Source of the DNA: Monilinia fructicola
Taxonomy: Eukaryota > Ascomycota > Leotiomycetes > Helotiales > Sclerotiniaceae
Length of the DNA: 64,000 nucleotides
Assembly (NCBI GenBank): GCA_008692225.1
Contig: VICG01000008.1
Location: forward strand, 310,001-374,000
Direction: 5' to 3'
Part shown: piece after piece, positions 39,750 to 51,135 of the stretch
How positions within the stretch are numbered: the first letter of the stretch is position 1
Layout: each line of letters starts with the position of its first letter
Made by a program: the position numbers and the translations under genes
Notes under the pieces: generated by a model
Told to the model about the DNA's origin: nothing
Database searches by the model: none
The model's input: the letters and a program-made list of their open reading frames with translations, nothing else

Positions 39750-40004
39750 GGATTCGAAGAATCAACCTCAGAGAAATGTGAAGTTATGTGATTTTTATAC
39801 CTATACTATAAGAGGTTCAAAATGAAAAAACACGAACCTTAAATCCTTAGCGGCTCGTATGATTAATCATAAGTATTCCGCAAAAATTCTAATTGGTCGA
39901 ACGTTAGTAAGCAAAAAACCTTAATTTTCTAATACCGACTTTCCGTTCTAACTTCGGAGCTTAATTATTCCGGGTATTCCATTTCAACCATTTCGAAGGT
40001 GGTC

Positions 40005-40150
40005 AACCATTTCGGCCCATTCCATTTCGGCTATTTCGAAGGTAGTCAACCATTTCGGCCATTTCGAAGGTAGCCAACCATTTCGGCCATTTCGAAGGTG
40101 ATCAACCATTTCGGCCCATTCCATTTCAGCCCATTCCATTTCAGCTATTA
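40005..40150. repeat. GAAATGG/CCATTTC minisatellite in right arm
   Basis: Units of about 30 bp combining CCATTTCGGCCATTTCGAAG with a GTAGTCAA/GTGATCAA variant occur roughly five times. The left arm has only two such units (39,255-39,310), so the array has expanded or contracted since the arms formed. Confidence 0.75.
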
Positions 40151-40166
40151 TATATAGGCCTATATT

Positions 40167-40347
40167 ATTTCGAAATAATAAATAATAAATAATAAATAAT
40201 AAATAATAAATAATAAATAATAAATAATAAATAATAAATAATAAATAATAAATAATAAATAATAAATAAATAAATAATAAATAATAATAATAAATAATAA
40301 ATAATAAATAATAAATAATAAATAATAAATAATAAATAATAAAAATA

Positions 40348-40374
<27 letters not shown>
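40167..40374. repeat. 7-bp array (AATAAAT)n, right arm
   Basis: Long run of AATAAAT units with local shifts to AAT and AAAT, ending in pure AAT units. Confidence 0.9.
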
Positions 40375-40378
<4 letters not shown>

Positions 40379-40571
40379 GGGGTTTATTATTATAATTATA
40401 ATAAATACTTTATATATTTTATATATAATTAAAAATATATTAAGAAATATATAAAAACTATAAAGCTTCTTTATATTAAATATTTTTTATAATATAAAAG
40501 TATTCATTCGAAATTAAGAGAGTAGAAAATAAATATATAATAGTAAAGAATTTTAAAAATCATTTATTTCT

Positions 40572-40787
<216 letters not shown>

Positions 40788-40943
40788 CTAGCACTCGCGG
40801 AAAATAAATTTTTAGATTATGGATTCATAGAATTTTATTAGCCTCGAACGAAGTAAGGATTGGGGGTTTGGGGGACTAGCCCCCATTAAGTAATAAAATT
40901 CGAAGAATCCATAGTCTGAAAATTTATTTTCCGCGAGTGCTAG
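40788..40943. mobile_element. MITE with CTAGCACTCGCGG ends, copy 3
   Basis: Best-preserved copy, 156 bp: CTAGCACTCGCGG at left, CCGCGAGTGCTAG at right, TA outside on both sides. Inner GCCTCGAACGAAGTAAGGAT and a central GGGGGACTAGCCCCC. The side facing GCCTCG touches the ATT microsatellite. Confidence 0.88.
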
Positions 40944-40946
40944 TAT

Positions 40947-41475
40947 CGTAGCGTGTTATTTTATACGTAATAGTTATAAGCCCGGTTAGCGTTTATAGCG
41001 CAACGATATAATTCTCGACTTAAGAATCTCATATTGTATAGAATTTTAAGCATTCTACTTTTCTATTCCTATCAAAAACAATACTTTAATAAACCAATTT
41101 AATTAATTAACAAATCGAGTTAATCGAATCCTATTAGCCTTTTTCTATAAGCCTATTAAAATTATCCAATCTAATATAATGCTGAATTATATAATCTTTT
41201 AATAGATATTCTCGATTGTACTAGCCAAAAATAAAGTTAGATATAAAATATTAGCTAAATCGAGCTAGATACGAATATTAAGCTGCGTATTAAGGAATTC
41301 CATTATAATTTAAAGAGTACAGATTGAATATACTATATTATAATAATTCAAAGTACTATACTATATTAATCATCAATCTAGAAGGTGTATTACAGAGGAA
41401 AGTCACGGGATTATACTATATATACCCTATTAGTCACGTTGCATCGTGGCGCGTTATTTTATACGTAATATATAT
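40947..41475. repeat. R4 segment bounded by direct repeats
   Basis: A 28-bp direct repeat, containing GCGTGTTATTTTATACGTAA at 40,953 and GCGCGTTATTTTATACGTAA at 41,451, brackets about 500 bp. The end segment 41,392-41,475 (CAGAGGAAAGTCACGGGATT...CACGTTGCATCGTGGCGCG) recurs at 39,697-39,749 and, decayed, at 19,315-19,410. Could be LTR-like ends or a short repeat; unresolved. Confidence 0.5.
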
Positions 41476-41846
41476 TTTTTATTAAAAATTTATATTTTTT
41501 GTTTTTATATTAATATATATATTAGTATAATAGATAATATTAAATTTTAAGAATATTTAATAAAACTTTAAAGCTTATATTATTCTTTTATAAATTTATT
41601 TATTAAAATTTATATATTATTAAATCTTAAATTAATATATATATTAAACTTTAAAGTTTTCTAAAATTACTAACTTTATAATATTATTATTATTTTAATA
41701 ATAACTTTTATAATATTAAAACTTTATAGAAAGATATTAATATACTAAATCTAATATATATATAAATTATTTAAAGTTTTATTAAAATTTCGTTATATGA
41801 TTATAAGTTTTATATTCGCCTATGTCTTTTTTAAAACGCGCCCGAG
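41476..41846. mobile_element. R5 TIR element, right-end fragment
   Basis: Ends with ACGCGCCCGAG followed by TA, and aligns with one end and half the body of the R5 copies (for example 26,153-26,500 in reverse). The other end is missing where the R4 segment begins. Confidence 0.7.
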
Positions 41847-41889
41847 TATAATATAATGAAAATTTTTTATACTTTTTTTCCTTTATTCT

Positions 41890-42260
41890 AAAAAGCTTAT
41901 ATAAATTTAATAATAATAAATAAAACCAAATCAAAATAGGTATAGTATATAAAATCAAATGATTTATCTAATATAACTTTTTATTTCTTTTATAATTATA
42001 ATTAAATTCGATTTATTAAAGACTTAAATATAAATAATATAAAATAGTATATTTTAAACTTTCTTTTATATATTATAAAACTTTAATTTCTAAAAATTAA
42101 AATAAATAAGATATTAATCTTTTAAATTTCTAATATATAAAAATTTTATTTAAAAAATTTAAAAAATTTATGTGAATTTATTATAAATTTTTTAAAGATT
42201 TCATATAAATTTCGTTTTCGGTTGATTTTTAGCCCGGCATTAACCTAAAACAACGCCAAG
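41890..42260. mobile_element. Fragment with the end of the CTTGGCGTTGTTTTGGG TIR family
   Basis: The right terminus 42,224-42,260 (TTTTTAGCCCGGCATTAACC...CAACGCCAAG then TA) is the inverted end seen intact in the 260-bp MITE at 48,572-48,831. The AT-rich body 41,890-42,240 recurs at 44,088-44,410. No left terminus was found. Confidence 0.65.
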
Positions 42261-42262
42261 TA

Positions 42263-42530
42263 GAGGTGTATATATTCCATACAAACTAGTACGCCGTAGA
42301 GACTTTCTATAACGTCTTTTCTTTTATGGTTGTACTATACAAAAAAAATGTTTTCGAACGACTTGTCGGCTGGAAAATTATTCCCCCGAGGGAATCAATC
42401 GTTTTTTTTTTCGTTTTTTTTTTCTATGGTTCAAAATGAAATCACGTGAGTCACGTGAAATTTTTCGAATAACTTGTTAGCTGGAAATTTATTCTTCCGA
42501 AGGAATCACGTGAGAATTACGTAAGCATGT
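42263..42530. repeat. Island of ordinary composition with a 111-bp-spaced direct repeat and TCACGTGA motifs
   Basis: Two roughly 50-bp direct repeats at 42,352-42,401 and 42,463-42,512 share TTTTCGAA.NACTTG and GCTGGAAA.TTATTC blocks. Between and after them TCACGTGA occurs twice within 42,439-42,459 and ATCACGTGAG again at 42,504. Much less A+T-rich than either side and apparently little touched by RIP. No open frame of note. Confidence 0.6.
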
Positions 42531-42589
42531 TTAATACTATGGAAATAATAAAAATTAAAAAGTTAAATATAATAAAAGCGTAAATATAA

Positions 42590-42745
42590 TATAAATAATG
42601 TAAATAATATAAATAATATAAATAATGTAAATAATATAAATAATATAAATAATATAAATAATATAGATAATATAAATAAATATAAATAATATATATAACA
42701 TAAATAATATAGATAATATAAATAATATAAATAATATAAATATTT
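42590..42745. repeat. 12-bp array (AATATAAATAAT)n
   Basis: Imperfect tandem copies of AATAATATAAAT with occasional G substitutions (ATGTAAAT, ATAGAT). Confidence 0.85.
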
Positions 42746-42859
42746 TTTATATTTTATTTTTTAAAAGCTACGGTGAAAAAAGTATATAAATAACTCTATT
42801 TATTTAGATTATATAAATAATAAAATTAATAATATATATATATATATATAATATAAAGA

Positions 42860-43145
42860 ATATAAAGAATAGAGATAATAGAAATAATAAAAATAATAGG
42901 AATAATAAGAATAATAGAAATAATAGAAATAATAGAAATAATAGAAATAATAGAAATAATAGAAATAATAGAAATAATAGAAATAATAGAAATAAAAGAA
43001 ATAATAGAAATAATAGAAATAATAGAAATAATAGAAATAATAGAAATCATAGAAATAATAGAAATAAAAGAAATCATAGAAATAATAGAAATAATAGAAA
43101 TAATAGAAATAATCGAAATAATCAAAATAATTGAAATAATAAAAA
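42860..43145. repeat. 9-bp array (AGAAATAAT)n
   Basis: About thirty copies of AGAAATAAT. The minus strand reads Ile-Ser-Ile-Ile repeats, a translation artefact. Confidence 0.92.
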
Positions 43146-43335
43146 TAGTAAAAATAGTAAAAAATATATATATAATATAAATAATATAAAAAATTTATAT
43201 CTTTGTAATTTTAAAAGCTTTTTTAAAAAAAGTATATTAGTAATAAAATAATATAGATTTTTTAATATTTTAGTTTTTAGAAGCTGCGCTAAAAAAAGTA
43301 TATGAATAATTTTATTTTTTATATTATATTTATAA

Positions 43336-43495
43336 TCAAATTAATAAAATAAATAAAATAAATAAAATAAATAAAATAAATAAAATAAATAAAATAAATA
43401 AAATAAATAAAATAAATAAAATAAATAAAATAAATAAAATAAATAAAAAAATAAATAAAATAAATAAAATAAATAAATAAATAAAATAAATAAAA

Positions 43496-43526
<31 letters not shown>

Positions 43527-43630
43527 AATAAATAAAAATAAATAAAATAAATAAAATAAATAAAATAAATAAAATAAATAAAATAAATAAAATAAATAAA
43601 ATAATAAAATAAATAAAATAAATAAATTTA
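43336..43630. repeat. 9-bp array (AATAAAATA)n
   Basis: About thirty copies of AATAAAATA with short AAAT interruptions around 43,445-43,545. Confidence 0.92.
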
Positions 43631-44087
43631 AGATAATAAATTAAATAAATTAAAGAAATAAAGAATATAAAAGATATAAAAGATATAAAAGATATAAAAG
43701 AAATATAATAAATATAATTAATATTATTATATTATTTTAAATTATTATAAAATAATAATATTTGTTCTATATAATTTTCTAATAAGTATTATATTATAAT
43801 AATCATACTATAGATATATAGCGTAACTATTAATTACGTAATATAATTAGTGTATAATTAATTAATAATTAATATATAACTTTAATTTATAATATAATAA
43901 TAATGTTATCTTTTTTTCTTATATTGAATCGTATTAATAAGATTGTTTTAATAAAAATATTATACTCTAATATATTATTTTACATATAATAATATTTTAA
44001 TTATTTTTATATAAGCTTTTATATTATATAATATTAATTATAATATTTAAAAAAAGATTTATAAATAATCTTTTTATATTTTAAAAA

Positions 44088-44410
44088 GCTTTTATATATT
44101 TAATAATAATAAATTTAATAAGATGAAATCAAAATCAATATTTAATAGATAGTCTTAATTTTATTTAATTAAAATTAATTTAATTTATTAAAACTTAAAT
44201 TAAATAATTTGAATTAGTATATTTTCTAAAGTTTTCTTTTATATATTATTAGATTTTAATTTATAAAATTTTACATAAATCAAATATTAATCTTTAAAAC
44301 TTTTTAGTTTTTAATATTTTATTTAAAAAATTTAATAAGTTTATCGATTTATTATATAAATTTTATTTTTAATTAATTTTCCTTTAATATCAATTCGAAA
44401 TATAAAATAA
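44088..44410. repeat. Degraded copy of the 41,890-42,240 body
   Basis: Aligns over roughly 320 bp, for example the AAAAAGCTT..ATATATTTAATAAT start and the ATTAATCTTT..AAATTT middle, but lacks the GC-rich terminus. Consistent with a more strongly mutated copy of the same element. Confidence 0.5.
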
Positions 44411-45480
44411 TATCAAATAAATTTGCTTTTCTACTAGATATATAATTTATAATTAATAAAAATATATAAAGTGATTTGTTTATTATAAATTTTATTTTTA
44501 ATTGATTTTTTTTAATATCAATTTTAAAAATTTAAAGTAATATTAAACAAATTTGCTCTTTTATTAAATATATAGTTTATAATTAATAAAAATATTAAAA
44601 TAATTTTTTTCTATTATTTATATTAAATAGTATTTTCTAATAATATATATTTCTATATATAGAATTAAAAAATAATAAATTAATAATAAAAGATAAGATT
44701 ATTAAAGAATATAAACTTCTTTAAATCTTATAATTTATTTATTATCCATATTTGTATAATATGTTTTTTCTAAAAAAATTAAAATTTTTTAATAATATTT
44801 ATAATATATAATAGTATAACTTATTATTTTAAATTGATATAATTTAATAAATATTAAAATTTTACTTTTTTTTTTATTTATTATAAAAGAATTATAAAAG
44901 AATTATAAAATTATTTGTATTATATCTATTTAATTTATTATTTTTTATTTTATTATAATATATATTTGTTTAATATAAAGATGTTATATATAAAATTATA
45001 TATTATAATAAAACGTAATTAAAAAGAATATATATAATATACTTCTTTAAAAATTTTTAATATCTCCTTATAATAAAAAACTATTAAATATATATTATAT
45101 TATATTAAAAATAATAAATAATTAGAATATCTAAGAGGAATTATTAATTATAAATTTCTTATAAAAAAAATTCTTCTTTCTTTTATAAAATAACAATATA
45201 TTAATATTTCTAAAAATTAATTTTTAAATAATAAAAATAATAAGATATTTATTTACTTTTTTATTAAACTATTAATTTATTAATTCTTTATAGTTTTATA
45301 TATAATAAAAGTAGCTTTATTATTATATTATCAATTAAATTTATTTATTTATTAGTAATTAATTATATACTAATTAAAATATATAATTAATAATTTTCTT
45401 ATATATTAATAATATGATTATTAAAATTACTATTAATCTAATAATTTATTAATTTATAAATTTATTAATAATATAAAGTA
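44411..45480. other. AT-rich sequence without recognisable features
   Basis: No repeat partner, open frame or motif that I could support. Composition changes abruptly at about 45,485 (ACGGCCGGCGGCCGTCCC near 45,516-45,533). Confidence 0.5.
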
Positions 45481-45613
45481 TTAAGATTTCGAATCCCTCG
45501 TTCGAAAACTTTCGTTACGGCCGGCGGCCGTCCCAATTATTGAAGTGAAACGACGAAACCTGTGTGGTCCAAAAGTAGCATGATTTAATAAGTCTGAAAA
45601 CTATATTAGCAGG

Positions 45614-46321
45614 ATGATGGAGATAAAAAGTCGTATCTACATACTCGGTTGCCGAAAAGATCTGAACAATTTATTCAGGTTTCGAAGAAAGAGTGTGACA
45701 CTTGTCCTCATTATATCGGCATATGTACAGACAACTGTAAATGGCGCTATTGCAAAAGAAAGTCAACGCACACTCTTCATATATCATGCCCCATATATCA
45801 GAGATCAGGGTAGACTTTGGCTGTTCATATGCCCCAAAAGCCTTCACTTCGCTGGTGAGAGTACTCACCTGTTGATTGATTCAATCCTCATCAACCACCA
45901 CACTGTCCTTACAACAGCGCACTGCTTGCAATTTTTGGTGAATGTGAGCGTCATAAACCAATAAGCCAATTCCATGCCCCAGTTGCAAGACTTTGACACA
46001 ATCACGCTAGTTCAGACTATGTATTAATCGCTATCTAATATCCAAATGTTAGTCAAGGTTGACTAAACTCTTTGTATTTCAATTCTATATATTCAGATTG
46101 CGCGCGTAAAACAGGTAAGATATAGAGAGCAACCTCATCATAATTTCAACATAGATGTAATGCCCGATTTAGCCCTTCTAGAAATGACTGCTACTCTCTT
46201 CAGACAATTGAATGAACTTCGAATAAAGGCAATCAACACACATGGGAGTAGTTTCGGAATCGCGTCACACAGAAATACTGCTCTACTTGTACTCGCCTGG
46301 GTCAACTTTTTTGCTTGCTGA
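45614..46321 (+). pseudogene. Trypsin-like serine protease (S1) gene relic
   Basis: An open frame from 45,614 has a hydrophobic stretch resembling a signal sequence (residues 27-43) and the block VLTTAHC, the S1 family's histidine motif, with His at residue 103. A good donor GTGAGC at 45,944 and acceptor TTCAG at 46,096, with a GACTAAAC branch-like sequence between, join it in phase to 46,097-46,321. There PDLALLEM, preceded by RYREQPHHNF, matches the aspartate motif (DIALL). The frame then ends at a TGA at 46,319-46,321. No GDSGGP serine block follows; a GDGEVLLC reading near 46,441 is only suggestive. The Cys-Gly-Gly usually before the histidine motif is absent, and the His-Asp spacing is 31 residues rather than about 45. 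I read it as a decayed gene at the edge of the AT block; an exon mis-modelled inside the intron is possible. Confidence 0.5.
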
Positions 46322-47903
46322 ATTATCAGCGCGGGGTCATTGTCTATCTTTGCCCGATGACTGTCAATATGGTAGAAGATATACTAATAAATACAGCTGA
46401 AAACCACATACCAATCAGATGACACACTAAAGTATCCCAGGAGATGGCGAAGTATTGCTCTGTACTTTCAGAGCTGCAGAAGATAGTTAAGTAAAAACCT
46501 TTCGTCGATCCAGGTATTTCATCTCCAAAGACTACTCAAAACGTTACTCTAAAAAGGCCCACGAGAACGAGAACATTAAGAATATTGGCAACGTATAGAT
46601 ATTTATTGAATGAGGAGTTGACATGATTTACTATCTGGTATTAGCTCTGGTATCGGAAGCATATACCTTGGGTATCTACCAAACCACAACTATGTTCACC
46701 TCGAAATGATAAGAGCAGAAATACCGAGGATAGTTTGAAGTAACTGACTGGTTCCTTAGGGGAATCTGATTGAGGTTAGGGTTACGTTGCTATGTGCTGC
46801 AGCAAGTTCGTTTCCCGATATTTCATACGGGAAAAAATCCGCTATATATAGCATTAGATACTGCTAAAACACTCCATGGACAGGGTTTTATCTTTGATGC
46901 TCGACCGAGGAAAAACAATACGCACACTGTGTAATTCAAAACGCTAATATTATTACGATTAACAAAGCCCTTTGCCCAGTACCTCGTTAGACAAAGATAG
47001 CAAAAATCTTAAAGAGGAGGGACTTAACGAATGTTATGGTAAAGTTGTTTTTGCTTGTAAGTCGAGAGAAACAAGGGCAAAGTTTTGAAGGAAACCACAT
47101 TTATACCCAGCCAGAAGGGTGAGAAGTGCCAGGATACAGGGCGTCATGCTCAGAGGCCAACGAAGAGTACGGAGAAGCTTACAGAACATAGTCGCTTTGA
47201 GTCGCTTGATGGTAGTGGGCTGTTATATTGAGACATATTGAAGGCTTTGAACTGAAGTTTGCTGGCTTTTCATGAGGTTGACCTAGTAGATATGGTTGTT
47301 GTAAACTTTTACAACAATCGTTTGTGGATTGTTCTATCAGCATATTCAATATGTGAAGAATATAATGGACAGCTGGGGAACTACCATGACTCAGCTCATC
47401 TAAGCTCAGAGGTAAAGCTCATTCACCTGCCCAGCACGATCTGACCAGGATTTTGATGGAAAGCGTGACCCTCAAGACAACTGTACACCCCAAGAATTTT
47501 CTTCCTCTTCGAATATAGACCTAGAGGTAATGATCAACTCACAATATCAACGATGTTTATATCCTTATTAGCCTTTGAAGGAAAGACTTGTTTCAAAATC
47601 GACCAACTTTTTCAACACCAGTACGGCAGTTTCAACAATGCCACTAGGCTACAAAATTTCAGGATATTATCAGTTTTCTGTACCAGTGCTGTTGTATATC
47701 ATATAAATAAGAGCAATGGTGGTACAACCTACTATAGTTCTCTACGGTAGGTGAATCATCCCAAGGCAACTCTTCTGGTAGCATCATGAAGCCATCACTA
47801 TTCATCTATCAACATACAATACCACGATAGATCGAACATACAAAAAAGAAATACCAAAGGCTTTAAGAAAAATCAGTTAAAAAACCAAACCAGCCAACTC
47901 AAA
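46322..47903. other. Intergenic, no gene supported
   Basis: Composition is ordinary and frames up to 65 codons occur (47,259-47,444, 47,553-47,750), but none has a domain, good context or convincing codon pattern. It may hold further exons or decayed remains of the protease gene upstream. The promoter of the small gene at 47,904 should lie at the end, where 47,800-47,895 is A-rich. Confidence 0.4.
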
Positions 47904-48266
47904 ATGGATGAAAAACATGTCAACTCAAAGCACAATGAACCAAAACGAGACCAAGCTAAACCAACCAAACCCGAACCTCAAGAATTCAAAGACCACGAAT
48001 CTCACCTCGCAGCTCTACTGATACTATACAGGCGATGGGATGAAATTAAAGCTAGAGATGGAATACCACCTATTGCCGTTGACAAAACCAATTCATTCCA
48101 CGGCTCATACGTCAAGCCAACGACCGACCTTGACATGATCTGGAGCGAGATTGTCGGATTGAGGAAACATCTGGGTATGGAATCTCAAGGTCCAGGGAAG
48201 GAAAAATGGTGCAGATGGTGTAAGGAAAGTGAGAGCGAGGGAAAGGAGTTCGAGCATTGGGTTTAA
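47904..48266 (+). CDS. Small hydrophilic hypothetical protein, 120 aa
   Basis: A single-exon frame from an ATG preceded by AACTCAAA to TAA. The first 35 residues are rich in Lys, Pro, Glu and His. The middle (about 35-52) is a predicted amphipathic segment, SHLAALLILYRRWDEI. A second likely helix is WSEIVGLRKHLGM. The C-terminus has a WCRWC pair and a final HWV. It has no signal peptide or membrane span, so it is probably intracellular. Codon choice and Trp/Arg-rich content look like a real protein, but I recognise no family. It stands alone, between the protease relic and a MITE. A lineage-restricted gene is the simplest reading; a fortuitous frame cannot be excluded. Confidence 0.55.
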   Translation: MDEKHVNSKHNEPKRDQAKPTKPEPQEFKDHESHLAALLILYRRWDEIKARDGIPPIAVDKTNSFHGSYVKPTTDLDMIWSEIVGLRKHLGMESQGPGKEKWCRWCKESESEGKEFEHWV

Positions 48267-48571
48267 GTAGTCGAGGCCCAGGCGAAAGTGGGGAGGGGGG
48301 CGGTCCTGGGTCTCTGAGAATATGCGATGGCTCTATGATCATTGATCTGAGAAATTTGAGAATACAAGAGCGTGATTGCGGGTGCTCCTGCACAATTCAG
48401 TGCTTCAGCATGATCACAATATTACCATGTTGATTTGCTTCAATCACTCTTTTTGGAATGTATAAGTGAATGATATTTTGATAACTTCTGGACCATGACA
48501 AATGTTCTCTCCTTGCTGTGCTTTATGAAGTTCGAGCCCATCCCCCTTTCCCACTTTTTATTCAACATCTA

Positions 48572-48831
48572 CTTGGCGTTGTTTTGGGTCAATGCCGGGC
48601 TAAAAATTAACTGAAAAAGAAACTTATTTTAAAAAACTATAATAAATTAATAAATCAATTAAAAATTATAAATAATGCTTTATAGTATTATTGAGTTAAA
48701 AAATAAACGTTTAGTATATTTAAATTCTTAAAAATGGAAAGTTTTACAATATATAAAAAAGATTTTAAAAGATATACTATTTTGTAGAATTTTTTAGCCC
48801 CGGCATACAAGTAGACCCAAAACAACGCAAG
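48572..48831. mobile_element. 260-bp MITE with CTTGGCGTTGTTTTGGG ends and TA duplication
   Basis: The left end CTTGGCGTTGTTTTGGGTCA is mirrored at the right end by GACCCAAAACAACGCAAG, and inner TGCCGGGCTAAAAA by TTTTTTAGCCCCGGCAT, giving inverted repeats of about 40 bp (the right arm has a 7-bp extra ACAAGTA). TA lies on both sides (48,570-48,571 and 48,832-48,833). The interior is very A+T-rich without coding capacity. The same terminus is present at 42,224-42,260 in the AT block. A Tc1/mariner-type non-autonomous element is likely. Confidence 0.88.
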
Positions 48832-50036
48832 TATACTGCTCATACTACTGAGAATTCGACTAAAGCCTAGGCTAAATATCAAAGGCGCTCATCGAAAATT
48901 CGATACCACCAAGAAACAAAAGGAACAATGAGCAGCCCTTGGAGGTACTACAACTGACCCATTTGAAAAATTTAGTCGAGGAAGCAGCCAATGCATCTGC
49001 TGGGGACGGAAGTTGTGTGCGGAATGAAGACAGGCCACGGAGGAAGGGGAGAAGATGAAAGAGAATATGGGTTGGAACGGGCAGTACATTGATATTGTGG
49101 GTGCAGGGGAGGGGAGGGAAGAGGAGGTTAGAGATGTTGGAATGTGTATTAAACGTCAACGATGGAAATGGGAGGAAATATACAAGGCTAGATCAAATGA
49201 TTCACAAAATATCTTTTTTCCCATAGTGATTGGTATTCGATCTTGTTCAAGTTTACTATTCATTCATGTATGTTCTCATACAAGTATCACTCCTTCGCCT
49301 TCAGCGCTTGGAACAAGATCTTTGGCAATGGCGATTGAGGCTAAATAATGATCTCGTGAATGGTCGGTCACTTGACTTTCAAACGAAGAAAGGCAGAAGG
49401 AAATCAAAATTCAGAAACTGTAGCAACGACTGACTTGACCTTAGCATGGGAATGGGAACATTCAAACATTCACAGCGGAGGTATCGTTCAAGCTCTTGCC
49501 CGAGCAAATTCTGTGACCAGACTCGTGCAAGGCTTGTTAGTGACACTCCATATGTATAAATGGCTTATACGACGATGCACTTCGGTATGCAGGAATGAAG
49601 TGTGTGTATTTTTGCATTTCAGCTATGACGATCCCCCGCATTTGTTGGCGCGAGAGTAACTTCTTGGGGGAGGGATCTAGTGGCGCGAACGGCAGTTCCA
49701 TCTCATCAAAATCCAGATGGGAAAGTAGTTGCGTGACGTATGAGGAACGATAAAAACTTGATATCATTAACGATAACCAACCACCAACTAACTAACTAGT
49801 AGGTAGTTTATACAAGTAGTTACTTGTATAGTTCATTCATTCATTCATCAACGATGATGCTGGATTTCAACACACGGGAACTTGATTGATTGTTACATAG
49901 GATAAGTCATAGTTTGAACACTAATGACGTGTGAAGGTTAGTGTCGAAGAGCGGAAATGTAAACAGCGACGGTTTGAAGGAGTTTGAAGTCATGATGGAT
50001 TGCATGTGCTCATGATTTATTCATATAGATACTTGA

Positions 50037-50120
50037 GTATAGATATAGATATAGATATAGATATAGATATAGATATAGATATAGATATAGATATAGATAT
50101 AGATATAGATATAGATATAT
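50037..50120. repeat. (GATATA)n microsatellite
   Basis: About 13 perfect copies of GATATA followed by looser GATA/TATA repeats to 50,160. Confidence 0.95.
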
Positions 50121-51039
50121 TAGATATAGATATAGATAGATATAGATATATATATATACATATACATATAGATTTAGATGGAGCCTTCGAGTTTGATGTA
50201 ATCTTCTTTCGAAGCTTCTTCATCTTTGGAAGAGATATCAATAACAGGAGGGACGGTATTCAAGATACAAGTATATCGACATCTAAGAGTCCTTCCAAAC
50301 CTGTGGGGATGGGAAAGACTAGAGGTTGACCTTAGGTTGGCTACCTAGGTACTTGGATGTAATGCGTGTGGATCATGATCCTCAACTTGAACGGAGATCC
50401 ACGAGCGATCCAAGTTGTCGAACAGGAATCGTATTCGTAGCGCGCGGGCCATACCCATGACCTTCCAAGTTCCAAGGCGGCTAAGCGCAACACTACAGTA
50501 TGGCTTCACGTCTGACATCTGCAAGTCATGAAGTTTTGGCTGATTACTGCTGAAATGAGATATGACTGGAATGCTGGAATGAGATGTTGTGGCTGGTACC
50601 TACTGGGATACTTTTTGCTTTGGCATTTGGCCAAGAAGAGGTTGGGAGACCATTCGTTTTCTGGAGAGATAGATGGCTGTGCACCGTGTTCTACATGTGT
50701 TTGATACTGGATGAACGAACCCGTATGCATACTAGGTCCTTATATATCATTCTTCCTCAGGTTATTTCTAGGAAAAGGGCTGAGATGGGGAAATACGAAA
50801 AGAATACGATCCTCTGCGACGCAGGCCTGTTAAAATGATTGTAAAAGAACAGCTGTATGGGTGAAAGGCAAGATTTTGAAAGGTAAGCTTGAGCCCCCCT
50901 TTAGATGGAGTGTCAAACAGGACCTCGAGTGCTGCTAGGAAAGAGGCGTGAGCTTACTGTGGCCAAAAAGCTGATGACCGAATAGTTTGTGTTCCAGAAA
51001 TGGTGTGATACAGCGCGCAGATGATAATTTGAAAGGCAG

Positions 51040-51135
51040 GGAGTTAGATAGATGGGTAGGTGAATAGATAGATGGGTAGGTGAATAGATAGATGGGTAGG
51101 TGAATAGATGGATAGGTGAATAGATAGATAGGTAC
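51040..51135. repeat. 20-bp minisatellite
   Basis: Four to five tandem copies of GAATAGATAGATGGGTAGGT, the later ones slightly altered. Confidence 0.93.

Noticed and set aside
42826..43125. Minus-strand Ile-Ser-Ile repeat protein
   Set aside because: Translation of the AGAAATAAT array; period 9 keeps the frame open by chance.
49055..49767. Several overlapping open frames of 66-99 codons on both strands
   Set aside because: They overlap each other in different frames with no domain or splice support; none stands out.
50528..50704. 58-codon Cys/Trp-rich open frame resembling a small secreted protein
   Set aside because: The N-terminus is not a convincing signal peptide, and the frame sits in repeat-rich intergenic DNA with no supporting context.
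51040..51135. CRISPR-like array
   Set aside because: The 20-bp units are directly adjacent without unique spacers, and the genome is eukaryotic.
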